NCBI GenBank assembly: GCA_023392075.1
Contig: JAEVZU010000212.1
Span: forward strand, 1 to 6,102
Direction of reading: 5' to 3'
Source: Bacillota bacterium
Lineage (GTDB): Bacteria > Bacillota > Clostridia > Acetivibrionales > DSM-1351
Length of the DNA stretch: 6,102 nucleotides
A model generated the notes under the pieces. It made no database searches, was not told where the DNA came from, and worked only from the letters and a program-made list of their open reading frames with translations. Made by a program: the position numbers and the translations under genes. Numbering within the stretch: position 1 is the first letter of the stretch; each line of letters begins with the position of its first letter. Of this stretch, positions 5,328 to 6,102 are shown in pieces.

Positions 5328-6102
5328 ATGTACGCAATAGAAGCTGTTAATTTAACAAAAAAATATGGCGATTTTGTTGCTAATGAGGATATAAATATTT
5401 CCATCGGACAGGGTGAAATTACTGCCATTGTCGGAGAGAACGGAGCCGGAAAGACAACTCTTATGAACATGTTCTTCGGGCTTCAGCGGCCAACCGGCGG
5501 AGAACTGAGAGTTCAAGGTAGGACGGTTTCCTTCGGCTCTTCATTGGACGCAATAAACTGCGGATTGGGAATGGTGCACCAGCATTTTAAGCTGGTGCCC
5601 AGCCTCACCGTTTTTGAAAATATTCTTCTGGGTACCGAAATAAAAAAGGAAATAAAAATATCAGGCAAACTAAGCTTTAAAAGCCCGATAATTGACCGTA
5701 AAAAGGAAAGAAAGACTGTACAAAAACTGATAGATGATTATAAGTTTGAACTCAATGCTGACGACATTGTGGAAAATATCTCTATTGGGGCAAAGCAAAG
5801 AGTTGAAATACTGAAAATGCTGTACCGCAATGTTGATATTCTTATATTTGACGAACCAACAGCCGTCCTGACTCCACAAGAGGTTGATGAGCTGCTGGTA
5901 AGCTTCAGGGAACTGAAAAAACAGGGCAAGACAATTATTTTGATTACCCACAAGCTCAGGGAAGTTATGGAAGTAAGCGACAAGGTAGTGGTTATAAAGC
6001 GCGGCAGAGTTGTGGGGAGCAGGGCGACAAAGGAAACCAGCGCCGCCGAAATAGCTAAAATGATGGTTGGGCGTGAAGTTATTCTCAATGTAAATAAGAA
6101 AG
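5328..6102 (+). CDS. ABC transporter ATPase, N-terminal half (cut by window edge)
   Basis: The frame is open from ATG at 5328 to the end of the window, giving 258 residues with no stop, so the gene is partial at its 3' end. It is a complete nucleotide-binding domain: Walker A GENGAGKTT (residues 36-44), Q-loop Q85 in MVHQHFKL, signature NISIGAKQRVEIL (150-162), Walker B ILIFDEPT (171-178, E176 catalytic) and switch H208 in ITHKL. The signature reads SIGAK where SVGEQ is usual. The sequence style matches NupO/RbsA-type importers, where one chain of about 500 residues carries two such domains, so a second domain should follow. The ribosome-binding site is AAGGTGG (5316-5322), 5 nt before the start. 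It should energise the importer fed by the preceding BMP lipoprotein; two permease genes would be expected downstream, outside the window. Nucleoside specificity is inferred from the binding protein. Confidence 0.94.
   Translation, partial: MYAIEAVNLTKKYGDFVANEDINISIGQGEITAIVGENGAGKTTLMNMFFGLQRPTGGELRVQGRTVSFGSSLDAINCGLGMVHQHFKLVPSLTVFENILLGTEIKKEIKISGKLSFKSPIIDRKKERKTVQKLIDDYKFELNADDIVENISIGAKQRVEILKMLYRNVDILIFDEPTAVLTPQEVDELLVSFRELKKQGKTIILITHKLREVMEVSDKVVVIKRGRVVGSRATKETSAAEIAKMMVGREVILNVNKK

Noticed and set aside
5252..6088. Minus-strand reading frames over the ATPase region
   Set aside because: They lie opposite a frame with all ABC ATPase motifs and are low-complexity shadows of it.

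Overview
The window looks like chromosomal DNA of a low-GC Gram-positive bacterium, most likely an anaerobic clostridium (Clostridia, possibly of the Ruminiclostridium type). The sequence is AT-rich, ribosome-binding sites are strong GGAGG-type, and promoters are sigma-A-like with 17-18 bp spacers. The gene set also fits: a Clostridium-type short-chain flavodoxin, a DUF3793 protein, a stand-alone HD-GYP protein and a BMP-type lipoprotein transporter. The genus is inference; no marker gene is present.

Layout. Positions 1-472 hold no gene I can recognise, only short open stretches in several frames and a bulged hairpin (413-454) just past the leftmost gene. From 2854 leftwards to 473 lies a minus-strand group: promoter, Fur box, a short leader with a mini-ORF, a DUF2325 protein, flavodoxin, a DUF3793 protein and an HD-GYP domain protein. 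The intergenic region 2663-3087 is a divergent control region. From 2987 rightwards lies a plus-strand group: a GntR/HutC-type regulator with a UTRA domain, a BMP-family substrate-binding lipoprotein, and the first half of a tandem ABC ATPase that is cut by the window edge.

How the genes work together. The minus-strand group has a 19-bp site identical to the classical Fur consensus, placed directly downstream of the -10 box. This predicts iron-repressed expression and fits flavodoxin replacing ferredoxin when iron is scarce. It also puts two proteins of unknown function (DUF2325, DUF3793), and perhaps a c-di-GMP phosphodiesterase, into an iron-starvation response. The plus-strand group looks like a regulator followed by its target, an ABC importer of the BMP/NupO class whose characterised members carry nucleosides. 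Several unexplained dyads (2911-2962, 3025-3060, 3967-3996, 5259-5311) and a small tandem repeat (4018-4041) lie in its control regions.

No CRISPR array, rRNA, tRNA, intact mobile element or phage gene was seen. The parts most worth following are the Fur-controlled operon with its two unknown proteins, and the structured leader of the transporter operon.
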